A stretch of DNA of 64,000 nucleotides from Phascolarctobacterium faecium DSM 14760 (lineage in GTDB: Bacteria > Bacillota > Negativicutes > Acidaminococcales > Acidaminococcaceae). The notes under the pieces were generated by a model. It had not been told where the DNA came from and did no database searches. It saw only the letters and a program-made list of their open reading frames with translations. This document shows positions 26,647 to 36,575 of the stretch, in pieces (positions within the stretch are counted from its first letter, which is position 1; every line of letters starts with the position of its first letter). The position numbers and the translations under genes were made by a program. The DNA lies in NCBI RefSeq assembly GCF_003269275.1, contig NZ_QLTS01000001.1:496001-560000 (forward strand), given 5' to 3'.

Positions 26647-28130
26647 AATTGACCGCCTCCTACTATCCGTACCGCCTGAGCCAGCAGTTTTTCCAAATAA
26701 GGTATTTCACCGATTCCGGCACCTATGATGACGCTGCCTAAAAGCAGCGCTGCCAGAAACGGCGTATCCGCATGCTCAAGCAAGTCTCCGACAGGCTTTC
26801 GTTTAGCTTTATCACACAGCATTCGTAAGGCATGGTACAAAATACCGATCAGTATCCCGGCAAGCAGAACAATGATCACTATACCCAACAGATAGTGCCC
26901 GCTTAAAAACAAACTGTATAAAATATAAAATTTACTAAAAAACAAACCCAACGGCGGCATACCTAAAATTCCAATAATACCCAGAAGCCAAAACGTCGCA
27001 GTATGAGGTACATCACCGATCATTCCATGAATACGCATCATATTTTTAGTCTGATATTCCTGCACTATAGTACCAGCTATATAGAACAATACAAATTTGA
27101 TCAGTGCATGATTAAACATATGCACTAAGGTCGCGCCAATAGAAAGCTGGCTGAAAACACCGATACCCGCTATCATCAGACCTATATTTTCCATTGAGGA
27201 ATAAGCCAGCATACGCTTGATGTCGCGCTGCACTACTACAAACGGTACAGCTACAGCAATGGTCAGTGCCGCAAATGCCAGGCACAGCGTACTGATAAAT
27301 TCTACACCTACAGTCGGTATCACAACTACTATGTTACGCAGCAATACATAAATAGCGCAGGTACATAAAGCTCCGGATAAAAGGCCGCTGGTCAGAGACG
27401 GAGCTTCTGAATAAGCATCAGGCAGCCATGTATGCATCGGAGCCATACCGATTTTAGTACCATAACCAATAAAAATAAATAAAAAAGCCAGCTTTGTCAG
27501 CGACGGGTTAAGAAGTTCTGCATGTTCGGTCAGCCACAGCCAGCTCAAAGCCTTTTCAGCCCCAAGTGCCGAAATCTGCGCATAATACAGGATCATTGTT
27601 CCCAAAAGTGCCAGACAAATACCAACAGTACAAACCATCACATATTTCCAGGTCGCTTCCAGAGCACTGCGGGTAAATTTAAATGATACCAGAAAAGCAG
27701 ACACCAACGTTGTCGCCTCGATAGCGACCCACATCAATCCCAGATTTTTCACCATCAGTACCAGAAACATAGTCCAAACAAACATCTGGAACAAAGCATA
27801 ATAACGGCCAATCAAACCAGGCGTACGGCTAAGATAGCCACGGCTGTGCTCGCGCAGCAGATATGACTTGGAAACCCATGCTGCCGCTACATATAAAGCT
27901 GTAATGATCAGTATTACCCAGACATTAAGCGCGTCCAGATAAACATATTCACTGTTAAAAGGCTGTGTTGGCGTAAAACTCTGTGCTAAAAGAATAACTG
28001 CAACGCCTACAGCAGCAGCAGTCAATCGATTAAGCCAGTGCAGCAAACTGCCGCTGCCTAAAACGCCGCTGATAGCTAAAGCCGCACAAACCACCGGCAA
28101 AGCAAAAATTATATAAATCAGCTCCAGCAT
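26643..28130 (-). CDS. hydrogenase membrane subunit, NuoN/MrpD-like (HyfF-like)
   Basis: A 495-residue, strongly hydrophobic antiporter-type subunit with about 13-14 membrane helices. The core LAFLFIFIGYGTKIGMAPMHTWLPDAYSEAPS and the lysine-bearing RDIKRMLAYSSMENIG are typical of proton-translocating NuoL/M/N and HyfF proteins. It should pump H+ or Na+ in step with hydrogenase turnover. It lies between the HyfE-like gene (5-base gap) and the large subunit. Confidence 0.88.
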   Translation of the reverse strand: MLELIYIIFALPVVCAALAISGVLGSGSLLHWLNRLTAAAVGVAVILLAQSFTPTQPFNSEYVYLDALNVWVILIITALYVAAAWVSKSYLLREHSRGYLSRTPGLIGRYYALFQMFVWTMFLVLMVKNLGLMWVAIEATTLVSAFLVSFKFTRSALEATWKYVMVCTVGICLALLGTMILYYAQISALGAEKALSWLWLTEHAELLNPSLTKLAFLFIFIGYGTKIGMAPMHTWLPDAYSEAPSLTSGLLSGALCTCAIYVLLRNIVVVIPTVGVEFISTLCLAFAALTIAVAVPFVVVQRDIKRMLAYSSMENIGLMIAGIGVFSQLSIGATLVHMFNHALIKFVLFYIAGTIVQEYQTKNMMRIHGMIGDVPHTATFWLLGIIGILGMPPLGLFFSKFYILYSLFLSGHYLLGIVIIVLLAGILIGILYHALRMLCDKAKRKPVGDLLEHADTPFLAALLLGSVIIGAGIGEIPYLEKLLAQAVRIVGGGQF

Positions 28131-28134
28131 CCCG

Positions 28135-28767
28135 TCACCCCTTCAGCTTTCTCAACACATTGGTATCTGTCGTCATAAACGACAAACGCAGACGGTTAGT
28201 CAGTATTACCAGTACCATGACAGCAATCAGCACGTCCAAAAAGATACCCATTTCTATAACCAGAGGCAGACCTTCCGTCATCGCCATCCCTAAAAGGTAA
28301 ATGCCATTTTCCATTGTTATCAAGCCTACCATCTGCATAATAGCTCGGCTGCGCATAACGATCAACGTCAGACCAGTCAAAATCATTACGATGGAAAGCG
28401 CCAGAATATCGCGACCTTCCACTCCGGGCAGCATTTTATCAACAATAAGATAACTCAGAACCAGAAAAACTGCACTTGCGGCAGTTGAATAATTAACATT
28501 GATCTCTGAAATGAGCTCACGCTCATCAGCCAGCTTACTGACAAGCCGCAGCATTGCATAAGGCACTAAAAGGACTTTTACGATAATTGTCAGCAGTCCC
28601 GGAGCATAAATATGAATACCCTCGCCATGCGCAATACCGGAAATAAAGCAGGCAAGAGCAATAACAGCCGATTGAACACTAAGGCAGATGATTGCCTGGC
28701 GCAGGTCCATAATACGGGTCTGCAAAAAGACAACGAACAATAAGACGATTACCAAAAAATTCATCAT
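28135..28767 (-). CDS. hydrogenase membrane subunit, HyfE-like
   Basis: A 210-residue protein with about six hydrophobic helices, the length of HyfE. Segments ENGIYLLGMAMTEGLPLVIEMGIFLDVLIAVMVL match the NuoK-like C-terminal part of HyfE. No redox motif is expected or seen. It probably carries part of the proton channel together with the HyfF- and HyfB-like subunits. Confidence 0.8.
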   Translation of the reverse strand: MMNFLVIVLLFVVFLQTRIMDLRQAIICLSVQSAVIALACFISGIAHGEGIHIYAPGLLTIIVKVLLVPYAMLRLVSKLADERELISEINVNYSTAASAVFLVLSYLIVDKMLPGVEGRDILALSIVMILTGLTLIVMRSRAIMQMVGLITMENGIYLLGMAMTEGLPLVIEMGIFLDVLIAVMVLVILTNRLRLSFMTTDTNVLRKLKG

Positions 28768-28775
28768 ACCCCTCC

Positions 28776-29660
28776 TTACTGCGCTACAATTGCCAGCAGC
28801 AGTAAAATACCGGCTGCGGCCAGATATACGCGAACTTTGAACAGACGCATTTTATTCTTCAGAGTTTCCATAACACTTACCGCTGTCGCTGCCAAGAGCA
28901 CTTTCACTGCCAGCGGCAGTGAAAGCGGCAGATACAACAACGAAAACAAGACCAAAAATACTAATGTTTTCAGCATGCTTGCCCAATGGATCACTGCCAG
29001 CAACCGTCCGGAATATTCAAGGAGCATACACTCGTGAATCATTGTCAGTTCCAAATGCGTATCAGGATTATCGACAGGAATTCTTCCATTCTCAGCCAGC
29101 AGCAGGCAAAAGAAAGCAATACATGTCAGCACGCTGGCTACGCTTAAATAAACCGCCTGAAAATCAAGCGCCATTCCCGCTAAAGTTGTGCTGCCACTGC
29201 GCAGCGCATTCACCAGTACAGCCAGCAAAATTACAGGTTCTGCTAAAACAGAAATATAAATTTCACGAGATCCGCCCATGCCGCCAAACGCCGTAGCCGT
29301 ATCCAGAGACGATAAAGTCATAAAAAAGCGCCCCAGCGTTAGAACGCCAATAAAAACAAAGACATCTCCAAAACTGAATTGAGTTCCAAAAAAGTTAGGC
29401 AGCATCGCCGCTGCCACTACTACACTGGCAAAATATACCAGCGGCGCAATAATAAAAACCAGACTGGTATAAGGCGTAAGTATTGTAGGCTTCTGCCACC
29501 ATTTATAAAGATCGAAATATTCCTGGAAAATACTGGAACCGATACGATTCTGCAGCAAGGCTTTCACTTTTTTTATGATACCGGCAACTAAAGGAGCGCT
29601 GCACAAAAGCAGCAACACTTGTGCCAGCATCCAGCCCAAATCATAAATATGCATAGCCAT
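28776..29660 (-). CDS. hydrogenase membrane subunit, NuoH-like (HyfC/HycD-like)
   Basis: A 294-residue membrane protein of the NuoH family, which joins the hydrophilic arm to the membrane arm. Motifs: RIGSSIFQEYFDLYKWWQKP near the N-terminus and DNPDTHLELTMIHECMLLEYSG, with the conserved acidic residues, in the middle. It starts next to the HyfB-like stop (29661), so the two are translated together. Confidence 0.88.
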   Translation of the reverse strand: MAMHIYDLGWMLAQVLLLLCSAPLVAGIIKKVKALLQNRIGSSIFQEYFDLYKWWQKPTILTPYTSLVFIIAPLVYFASVVVAAAMLPNFFGTQFSFGDVFVFIGVLTLGRFFMTLSSLDTATAFGGMGGSREIYISVLAEPVILLAVLVNALRSGSTTLAGMALDFQAVYLSVASVLTCIAFFCLLLAENGRIPVDNPDTHLELTMIHECMLLEYSGRLLAVIHWASMLKTLVFLVLFSLLYLPLSLPLAVKVLLAATAVSVMETLKNKMRLFKVRVYLAAAGILLLLAIVAQ

Positions 29661-31649
29661 TTACATCGCCCCCCAAATCAAAACCAAAAGCATAGCCACC
29701 ATTACATAACTGATATACAGACGTACGCTGCCCTGCTGAATACGACGCAGAAAAGAAGCAGACCAGACCATATAGTGCTGAATCGGTACATATAGCTTTT
29801 CTGTAAACTGATCCGGGATCGATAATTTATATTCCAGCTGCCGCCCAAAATACGGATTACCCTTTTTCAGATAGGTTGCCGTTCGCTTTGGCTTCAGCAA
29901 AAAATCAAAAGCCCGGCGGAGCGGCTTGGAAAAACCAGTAGCTGAATATTGCTGGCGCGCTGTAGGATAAGTACCGCAGTTCCAAGTAACTTCACGATGA
30001 ACAAAGCTTTTATCGCCGCAGGTCATAAGGGCCACAGCCAGTAAAACAACCGACAATACTGTCAATAGCAGTAACGGTGCATAAACTGCATAACTTCCGC
30101 TGCCAAACCACCAAACCTTCTGCATATCTGCAAAACTGCGCCAAAGAGTTTGCTGGTTCTGCACTGCCGTTTGCAGCACAGCAACTACCGGCCCCGGGAC
30201 AATACCAAGCAGCAATACCAATATTGCCGCCAACCCCATTCCCAAACGCATCGACCAATCGCTTTCGTGAGCACGTTCTACGAGCCTGCTTCGATTCCGG
30301 CCCAAAAAAACTACTCCATAAAGACGCACAAAGCAACCAACTGCTAAAGCACTTGCTAAACCGAACAGAACAAAAGCCAGTGCTCCTAAAAGCCGCAGCC
30401 CCTGTCCTTCACTGCTGCCGGCCAAAGTAACAAAACTCTGCAGTGCGAGCCACTCCCCCACAAAACCACCTGTCAGAGGCAGGGCAGACAAGCCCATCGA
30501 ACCTACCAGTGTAAAAACCGCAGTCCATGGCATCAATTTACCCAAGCCACCCATTTTTTCAATATCCTTACTATCGGTAGCATGCATTACAGCCCCTGCC
30601 GACATAAACAACAGTGATTTCATCACCGAGTGGTTCAAGGAATGTACAACAGCGGCCAAAAAACCAATTAATGCATAGTCATGCCGTGGCGTTGTCATAA
30701 GTACCATCCCACAACCAAAAGCTCCGAAAATAATCCCCATATTTTCTACAGATGAATATGCTAAGATCCTTTTGATGTCTTTTTCCATCTGTGCATATAA
30801 AGCACCCAAAACTGCTGATAGCAGACCTACCACCAGCACAAAAGCCCCCCACCAGAATTCTGTCGGGCCAAGAAACTGAAAAACAAAACGTCCGAAACCA
30901 TATAAGGCTATTTTCAGCATAACGCCGCTCATCAGCGCCGAAACATGACTTGGTGCAGCAGGATGCGCATTAGGCAGCCACACATGCAGCGGCAATAACC
31001 CCGCTTTTAATGCAAAACCGGCAAAAGCAGTGATAAACGCCGCATTACGAACATTATCACTCAACACTCCCTGACCGAGCACAGCAAAATCTAAAGACCC
31101 TGCCTGACTGCCTATCATCAAAAAAGCAATCATGATTGCCGCTGTTCCGATATGGGTCATAACCAAATATTGATACGCTGCATTATGTGCAGCTTTTTTT
31201 TCAGCTTCGTGGTTGACCAGCAGAAAGCTTACTACGGCCATCAGCTCCCAAGCCAGTAAAAAACTGAAAACATCAGCAGCCAGTAAAACCAGCACCATAG
31301 AAAGCAAAAATGCATTCCAGAGTCCTCCCAAAAGTCTCAGCCTTTTACCCAGATAGCTTTTCGCATAACCCCAAGCATAAATGCTCGTCACTGTTCCTGC
31401 CAAGCCCGTAATCAATAAAAAAACTGCGCTCCACCGATCAGCATTGAAAGTAAAAAATGCCCAGCTGCCGCTCAGCAGGCTCCCACTTCCCTGCATCAGA
31501 TAAGCCGCAGACTGATACAGCAGAGCTCCGCTGCCAAATACTGCTGCCAAAACCGCACAGTAATGTGCCGCCATCTCCATTTTTTTAGGAAACAGTGCCG
31601 TAGCGGCACCCATACCATACACAGCAAGCGTTATATATATAAGTTCCAT
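29661..31649 (-). CDS. hydrogenase membrane subunit, NuoL-like (HyfB-like)
   Basis: A 662-residue membrane protein, first gene of the operon. The antiporter core is FALKAGLLPLHVWLPNAHPAAPSHVSALMSG, with EKDIKRILAYSSVENMG and a second lysine/histidine-bearing helix HSLNHSVMKSLLFMSAGAV. Length and order fit HyfB. The ATG at 31649 is preferred because GAGG lies 9 bases upstream; an ATG at 31655 leaves only 3 bases. Together with the next five genes it forms a six-subunit complex analogous to Hyf/Hyc, coupling H2 or ferredoxin chemistry to ion pumping. Confidence 0.87.
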   Translation of the reverse strand: MELIYITLAVYGMGAATALFPKKMEMAAHYCAVLAAVFGSGALLYQSAAYLMQGSGSLLSGSWAFFTFNADRWSAVFLLITGLAGTVTSIYAWGYAKSYLGKRLRLLGGLWNAFLLSMVLVLLAADVFSFLLAWELMAVVSFLLVNHEAEKKAAHNAAYQYLVMTHIGTAAIMIAFLMIGSQAGSLDFAVLGQGVLSDNVRNAAFITAFAGFALKAGLLPLHVWLPNAHPAAPSHVSALMSGVMLKIALYGFGRFVFQFLGPTEFWWGAFVLVVGLLSAVLGALYAQMEKDIKRILAYSSVENMGIIFGAFGCGMVLMTTPRHDYALIGFLAAVVHSLNHSVMKSLLFMSAGAVMHATDSKDIEKMGGLGKLMPWTAVFTLVGSMGLSALPLTGGFVGEWLALQSFVTLAGSSEGQGLRLLGALAFVLFGLASALAVGCFVRLYGVVFLGRNRSRLVERAHESDWSMRLGMGLAAILVLLLGIVPGPVVAVLQTAVQNQQTLWRSFADMQKVWWFGSGSYAVYAPLLLLTVLSVVLLAVALMTCGDKSFVHREVTWNCGTYPTARQQYSATGFSKPLRRAFDFLLKPKRTATYLKKGNPYFGRQLEYKLSIPDQFTEKLYVPIQHYMVWSASFLRRIQQGSVRLYISYVMVAMLLVLIWGAM

Positions 31650-31701
31650 TCCCATCTACCTCACATTCAAAACTCAAAAAAGCTCATAAAAAAACGTATA
31701 T

Positions 31702-31707
31702 ATTATA
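31702..31707 (-). promoter_or_regulatory. probable hydrogenase operon promoter (extended -10)
   Basis: On the minus strand TGGTATAAT places a consensus -10 at 31702-31707 with a TGn extension, 53 bases before the hyfB-like ATG. No good -35 is found 16-18 bases upstream, so it may need an activator. Confidence 0.5.
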
Positions 31708-31773
31708 CCACATTCTTCATAATTTAGCACTCATAAATATTAACAAACCCTTGTAAAATCTACGTTAATACAA

Positions 31774-31807
31774 AAAAATCCTATTTGCATACGCAAATAG
31801 GATTTTT
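31774..31807 (-). terminator. terminator after the amidohydrolase gene
   Basis: A 15-bp perfect stem (31774-31788 with 31793-31807) with T-runs on both sides, 8 bases after the amidohydrolase stop. It isolates the hydrogenase operon from upstream genes. Confidence 0.85.
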
Positions 31808-31814
31808 GTAGATT

Positions 31815-32687
31815 TTATAAAATTTTCTGTATACGACTATAAACCCGCAAAGCATTGCTGTAAAAAAATGCTTCCTGATGTTCTTCCGGGATCAGTTGAC
31901 GCATTATCGCTATATAATCAGGAATATTGATTAACGGCCAATCACTGCCATACATCAATTTGTCCCAGCGGTTCATATAACGCAGCCACATACCCAAATA
32001 ATCAAAATAACCCTGATTCTGCCTATAAAAATGCGGCCCCGGTATTCCTTCCAGTAAACCGGACAGATCTACAGCTACATTATCATTTTTCGTAGCCACC
32101 TCAGTTGCGTCAAGCAGCCATGGATTTCCGCAGTGACAGATAACAAACTGCACGTCCGGGAAATCCGCAGCTACCTCATCCACCGTCAACGGGTGGGCAT
32201 AACGCAGTTTAGCAGCAGGCGTTGCTGTATCGCCTGTATGCACTGCCACAGGCACATTATAATGCCGGGCCAATTCAAACAGCGGATAATGACGTTCATC
32301 ATAAATAAATACAGGCCGGTAACCTGGATAAAACTTTATGCCCAGACAATGAGGATCACTCAGATAGTGCTCAAATTCCTGAGCTGTTTTTTCAGCATTT
32401 GCCAGTGTAATATCTTCACTTTTGACGCCTAAACAATACCCCATTGAAAGAGGCTGGTTATAATTTTTCTCATCAAAAGGACCACTTAGATTAATCAGTC
32501 TCGGTGTACTGCCGCCGTAACGACTGGGCGCATCTTCAGAATTACCCATCGCCACAGCAAAAACAATATTATTCTCTTGGCATATCTGCTGCCAACAAGC
32601 CGCAGTATTTTCATGTCCTGCATTTTCTGCGACCTCATAAAACTTGTCTATATCATAATAATGCATATGCGCGTCAATGATTTTCAT
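31815..32687 (-). CDS. amidohydrolase family 2 (TIM-barrel metal hydrolase)
   Basis: A 290-residue protein. The metal-binding HxH-type motif is IDAHMHYYD at the N-terminus, later metal/catalytic residues are in VAVHTGDTA, VICHCGNPW and LMYGSDWPLINI. Such enzymes hydrolyse or decarboxylate small carboxylates; the substrate is unknown here. The ATG at 32687 (GAAGGTG upstream) is preferred to one at 32696. It stands between pheT and the hydrogenase operon with terminators on both sides. Confidence 0.82.
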   Translation of the reverse strand: MKIIDAHMHYYDIDKFYEVAENAGHENTAACWQQICQENNIVFAVAMGNSEDAPSRYGGSTPRLINLSGPFDEKNYNQPLSMGYCLGVKSEDITLANAEKTAQEFEHYLSDPHCLGIKFYPGYRPVFIYDERHYPLFELARHYNVPVAVHTGDTATPAAKLRYAHPLTVDEVAADFPDVQFVICHCGNPWLLDATEVATKNDNVAVDLSGLLEGIPGPHFYRQNQGYFDYLGMWLRYMNRWDKLMYGSDWPLINIPDYIAIMRQLIPEEHQEAFFYSNALRVYSRIQKIL

Positions 32688-32763
32688 AAAATGCACCTTC
32701 TTTCATACAATTCCATTATAACACCTTTGACGATAGCCGATGCAGTTTTATTATTTACGAAAA

Positions 32764-32790
32764 AACAGCCCTTATTTATAAAGGGCTGTT
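32764..32790 (-). terminator. terminator after pheT
   Basis: A 10-bp perfect stem (32764-32773 with 32781-32790) lies 14 bases after the pheT stop, with TTTTTCG following on the minus strand. Confidence 0.8.
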
Positions 32791-32803
32791 AAAAAATCAT
32801 TTA

Positions 32804-35236
32804 TCAGGCTCTTAATTTAGCTTTATATTCTTCTCCTACTTTATCAACTACATTTTTAATTACCGTATCTATCTCCGTATCAGTCAAGGTACGATCACCG
32901 GCCTGGAAAGTAAGATTAAAGGCCATGGATTTACAGCCGCCTGCTACCTGCTTACCGGTATACACATCAAACACCTTTACATCAGCCAAAAGCTCGCCTG
33001 CATTAGCACGAATCACGCCTTCAAGCTCGCGCATACTTACTTCCAACGGTACAACGACAGCTATATCACGCGAAGTACCGGGGAATTTAGGCAGATGTTT
33101 ATATTTAGGCACCTTAACAGCAGCAGCGACCAAAGGTTCGATTGCCAGCTCCAGAACATAGGTTTCACTGCTCAGTTCAAAGTTAGCAGCAACCGTGGGA
33201 TGCACTTCACCGAAATAACCAATCAGCTCTCCCTGATATTCGATTGCGCAGCTCTTTCCCGGATGCAGATATGGCTGTGTTGCCAGTATCAGCTTGTAAT
33301 CAGTGACCTGTAATTTGCTCAAAAGCCCTTCTACGACACCTTTCATATCATAAAAGTCTACATTATCTTTTCCCTCAGTCCAGTTTAACACATTACGTTT
33401 ACCGCTCATTGCAGCGCACAATACACGCTTTTCAACCGGGAACTCTGTCAAAGGCAGCGCTTTCGGCAGATAAGTGCGCCCGACTTCAAAAATTTTGACA
33501 CTTTCACTTTGACGTGCCAAATTATAAGCAACTGTACTTAAAATGCTTGGTACTAAAGTAGTGCGCATAACTTTGAATTCATCGCTGATCGGATTCATTA
33601 CTTCAATAAACCGACGGCGTTCATCATCTGCAGGTAATTCCAGCTTGTCAAAAGAACATGGATGGATAAAACTGTAAGTCATAACCTCACTCAGTCCGAC
33701 CGAAGCCAAATAATCCTCCACACTGTCGCGTACGTCCTCAATCACATCCTGACGCCCCTGTACCAAAGGCAGCGCAGGCATATGTGAGGCAATCTTGTCA
33801 TACGAATGCATACGCGCGATCTCTTCACTGATATCAGCATCACAGGTCACATCATAACGCCAGCTGGGCGCTGTAACGATCAGATCTTCTCCTTCCTCAT
33901 GTACTTCGAACTGAAGCTTCTGCAGAATAGAAATCATTTCCCCTGTCTCTATCTCTACACCAATGCGGGTATTGATAGCAGACGGATTAACTTTAACAAC
34001 AGCCGGCTGCGCCTCAGTCGGATAAGCTTCTACGATACCGCAGACAGTCTCGCAGGCACCCATCTGTTCCAGCAAATGTGCTGCACGATTAAGCGCATTA
34101 TGAGTCAGCACGGTATCAACACCGCGCTCGAAGCGCCCTGACGCTTCGCTGCGTAATCCCAATGCTTTCGAAGTACGGCGAATCGAAGGTCCGTTAAAAG
34201 TAGCGGCCTCTAACATAACATTTACGGTATCGACAGTAACTTCTGTTTCCAAACCACCCATAACACCGCCCAGGCCTACCGCATGTTCAGTATCAGCAAT
34301 AGTGATCATGCTGGAATCAAGACTCCGCTCCTGATTATCCAGCGTCACCAGCTTCTCACCTTCAGCAGCACGCCGAACGATCAGCGTATGTCCACTGACC
34401 CTGTCATAATCATAGGCATGCATCGGCTGCCCTAATTCAAGCATTACATAGTTAGTCACGTCGACAACATTACTGATGGGGCGCATACCGCAGGCACGCA
34501 GATGTTTCTGCATCCACTCCGGCGACTGACCGATTTTAATATTTTTCAATATCCGCACAGCAAAACGACTGCACAGATCTGCCGCCTGCACATCTACTTT
34601 CGCCATTTCGGCAGCATTGCCGCCGGCAGTTTCCTGTACGCTCATATCTGGCATTCTGAATTCCGTACCCAAAACAGCAGCAGCTTCACGTGCCAGACCA
34701 ATGATATTTGTACAATCACCGCGGTTGGCGGTCAGGTCAATATCCAACACCACGTCATCCAGTCCCAAAATCTTTTTTATATCCACGCCAATCGGTGTAT
34801 CCGGCGGCAGGATGAAAATACCATTGCGCTGTTCCGGCAACAAAAGCTTAGCATCAATGCCCAGCTCTTCAGCGCTGCACAACATTCCAAAAGAATCAAG
34901 CCCGCGCATTTTTGCTTTTTTAAGCTTCATCCCACTGGGAAGCTGCGACCCAACAACTGCAACCGGTACGATATCGTTTTGATGGACATTTTGCGCACCA
35001 GTCAGAATCTGTACGATCTCACCGCTGCCGTAATCCATCATACAAATCCACAAATGATCAGAATTAGGATGCCGCTCAATCTGTGTTACTTTGCCGGTAA
35101 CAACGCCTTCCAACCCCGCTCCCAGATAGTTCACACTTTCAACTTCCAAACCTACGCGTGTCAGTTTTTCAGCCAACTCTTCAGGAGTGACATTAATATC
35201 AACATATTTTTTTAACCAGTCAATAGATGCTAACAT
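32804..35236 (-). CDS. pheT: phenylalanyl-tRNA synthetase beta subunit
   Basis: An 810-residue subunit of the (alpha-beta)2 enzyme. In order: tRNA-binding EMAP-like domain (about 40-150), B3/B4 editing domain, B5 domain, the catalytic-like domain, and the C-terminal FDX-ACB anticodon-binding domain (KFPGTSRDIAVVVP to the end). Length is typical. It starts 11 bases after pheS and shares its T-box-controlled transcript. Confidence 0.96.
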   Translation of the reverse strand: MLASIDWLKKYVDINVTPEELAEKLTRVGLEVESVNYLGAGLEGVVTGKVTQIERHPNSDHLWICMMDYGSGEIVQILTGAQNVHQNDIVPVAVVGSQLPSGMKLKKAKMRGLDSFGMLCSAEELGIDAKLLLPEQRNGIFILPPDTPIGVDIKKILGLDDVVLDIDLTANRGDCTNIIGLAREAAAVLGTEFRMPDMSVQETAGGNAAEMAKVDVQAADLCSRFAVRILKNIKIGQSPEWMQKHLRACGMRPISNVVDVTNYVMLELGQPMHAYDYDRVSGHTLIVRRAAEGEKLVTLDNQERSLDSSMITIADTEHAVGLGGVMGGLETEVTVDTVNVMLEAATFNGPSIRRTSKALGLRSEASGRFERGVDTVLTHNALNRAAHLLEQMGACETVCGIVEAYPTEAQPAVVKVNPSAINTRIGVEIETGEMISILQKLQFEVHEEGEDLIVTAPSWRYDVTCDADISEEIARMHSYDKIASHMPALPLVQGRQDVIEDVRDSVEDYLASVGLSEVMTYSFIHPCSFDKLELPADDERRRFIEVMNPISDEFKVMRTTLVPSILSTVAYNLARQSESVKIFEVGRTYLPKALPLTEFPVEKRVLCAAMSGKRNVLNWTEGKDNVDFYDMKGVVEGLLSKLQVTDYKLILATQPYLHPGKSCAIEYQGELIGYFGEVHPTVAANFELSSETYVLELAIEPLVAAAVKVPKYKHLPKFPGTSRDIAVVVPLEVSMRELEGVIRANAGELLADVKVFDVYTGKQVAGGCKSMAFNLTFQAGDRTLTDTEIDTVIKNVVDKVGEEYKAKLRA

Positions 35237-35247
35237 AATCTTCCTCC

Positions 35248-36273
35248 TTATTTGAACTGGCGGATAAACCGCAAATCATTTTCAAAGAATAAGCGCAGAT
35301 CGTCAATGCCGTATTTAAGCATAGCGATGCGTTCAACACCCATTCCAAAAGCATAACCATTAATTTTATCCGGATCGTAACCGCTCATCCGCAGCACATT
35401 GGGATGAACCATACCTGAACCCAAAATCTCGAGCCAGCCTGAATTCTTGCAGACGCGGCAGCCTTTGCCGCCACAGATAACGCAGGAAATATCTACTTCG
35501 GCACTTGGTTCCGTAAAGGGGAAATAACTGGGACGCAAGCGTATCTCCACACTGCCGCCGAACATCTCTTTACAAAAGGTTTCCAGCGTACCCTTTAAAT
35601 CAGCAAGGCTGATATTTTCACCAAGTACCAAACCTTCTACCTGATGAAACATCGGAGAATGAGTAGCATCATAATCGTTGCGGTAAACTGTTCCAGGGGC
35701 GATCATCCTGATCGGTGTGTCAGGCTCACAGGCCTGCATTGTACGAGCCTGCACAGGTGAAGTCTGGGTACGCAGCAAAAATTTTTCAGTAATATAAAAT
35801 GTATCCTGCATATCCCGTGCCGGATGATCCTGCGGCAGGTTCAAAGCTTCAAAGTTATAATAATCGCTTTCTATCTCAGGGCCTTCCATAACATCAAACC
35901 CCATCCGCATAAAAATCTTTTTGATCTCGCGCAGTGTCAGTGTCACCGGATGCAGATGCCCGCAGTTTTGTGTGCGTCCAGGCAAAGTAATGTCCACTTT
36001 TTCATTTGCCAGCCTTGCTTTTAAGGACTCTGCTTCTAAAACCTCGGTTTTGGCATTGATAGCCGTTTCCAAGGCGCTTTTTACTTCGTTGACGATTTGT
36101 CCGATTTTCGGTCTTTCCTCTGCCGGCAGTGCGCCCATACCGCGCAGAATTTCTGTCATCGGGCCTTTTTTACCCAAATATTTGATGCGCAAATCTTTGA
36201 GTTCGTCTGGAGTCGTTACTGCTCCCAGCTCTGCCAGCGCTTGTTCCTTAAGTGCCTGCAATTCTTCTCTCAT
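35248..36273 (-). CDS. pheS: phenylalanyl-tRNA synthetase alpha subunit
   Basis: A 341-residue class II synthetase subunit. After an N-terminal coiled coil, motif 2 is in [17 protein letters not shown], and [12 protein letters not shown] and [18 protein letters not shown] (motif 3) are standard. It aminoacylates tRNA-Phe with PheT. The ATG at 36273 follows GAGGAAG; a reading upstream would enter the T-box terminator. Confidence 0.96.
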   Translation of the reverse strand: MREELQALKEQALAELGAVTTPDELKDLRIKYLGKKGPMTEILRGMGALPAEERPKIGQIVNEVKSALETAINAKTEVLEAESLKARLANEKVDITLPGRTQNCGHLHPVTLTLREIKKIFMRMGFDVMEGPEIESDYYNFEALNLPQDHPARDMQDTFYITEKFLLRTQTSPVQARTMQACEPDTPIRMIAPGTVYRNDYDATHSPMFHQVEGLVLGENISLADLKGTLETFCKEMFGGSVEIRLRPSYFPFTEPSAEVDISCVICGGKGCRVCKNSGWLEILGSGMVHPNVLRMSGYDPDKINGYAFGMGVERIAMLKYGIDDLRLFFENDLRFIRQFK

Positions 36274-36295
36274 ATTCTTCCTCCTATAAAAAAAT

Positions 36296-36540
36296 AAAAC
36301 TCCCGCCCCTGGTAAGGGGCGAAAGTTATGCTTCCGCGGTACCACCCTAATTTGTACTCTGCTGTCTTAACGCGACTGACGTTGCGCCTACAAACCAAAG
36401 CCTTCAGCGCAAACACTCACGAGTGAACTTCCGCTTTAGTGTATCGCAAGGCTTGCAGCCGTGGCCTCGCTCTCTGTGTCGCACGTCTGGCGTACTCTCT
36501 CGGTCATAGTGTCGAAAAAATGGGGCGTATTCAATTGACG
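36296..36540 (-). promoter_or_regulatory. T-box riboswitch of pheST
   Basis: On the minus strand the leader carries the T-box GGTGGTACCGCGGAAG (revcomp of 36331-36346), followed by an intrinsic terminator (36298-36310 with 36315-36327) and a T-run. A stem I region with an AGAGAG motif is upstream, and TTC in GGAAGTTCACTC is the likely Phe specifier codon. Uncharged tRNA-Phe would pair with the T-box and switch off the terminator. The variable T-box base is U, which pairs with the A73 expected for tRNA-Phe. Confidence 0.92.
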
Positions 36541-36546
36541 TTACTT

Positions 36547-36575
36547 ATTTTATCACAACTTGCCTTTACCTGCAA
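36547..36575 (-). promoter_or_regulatory. pheST promoter
   Basis: On the minus strand TTGCAG (36570-36575) and TAAAAT (36547-36552) are 17 bases apart, just before the T-box leader and overlapping the 3' end of the rRNA methyltransferase gene. Confidence 0.65.
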
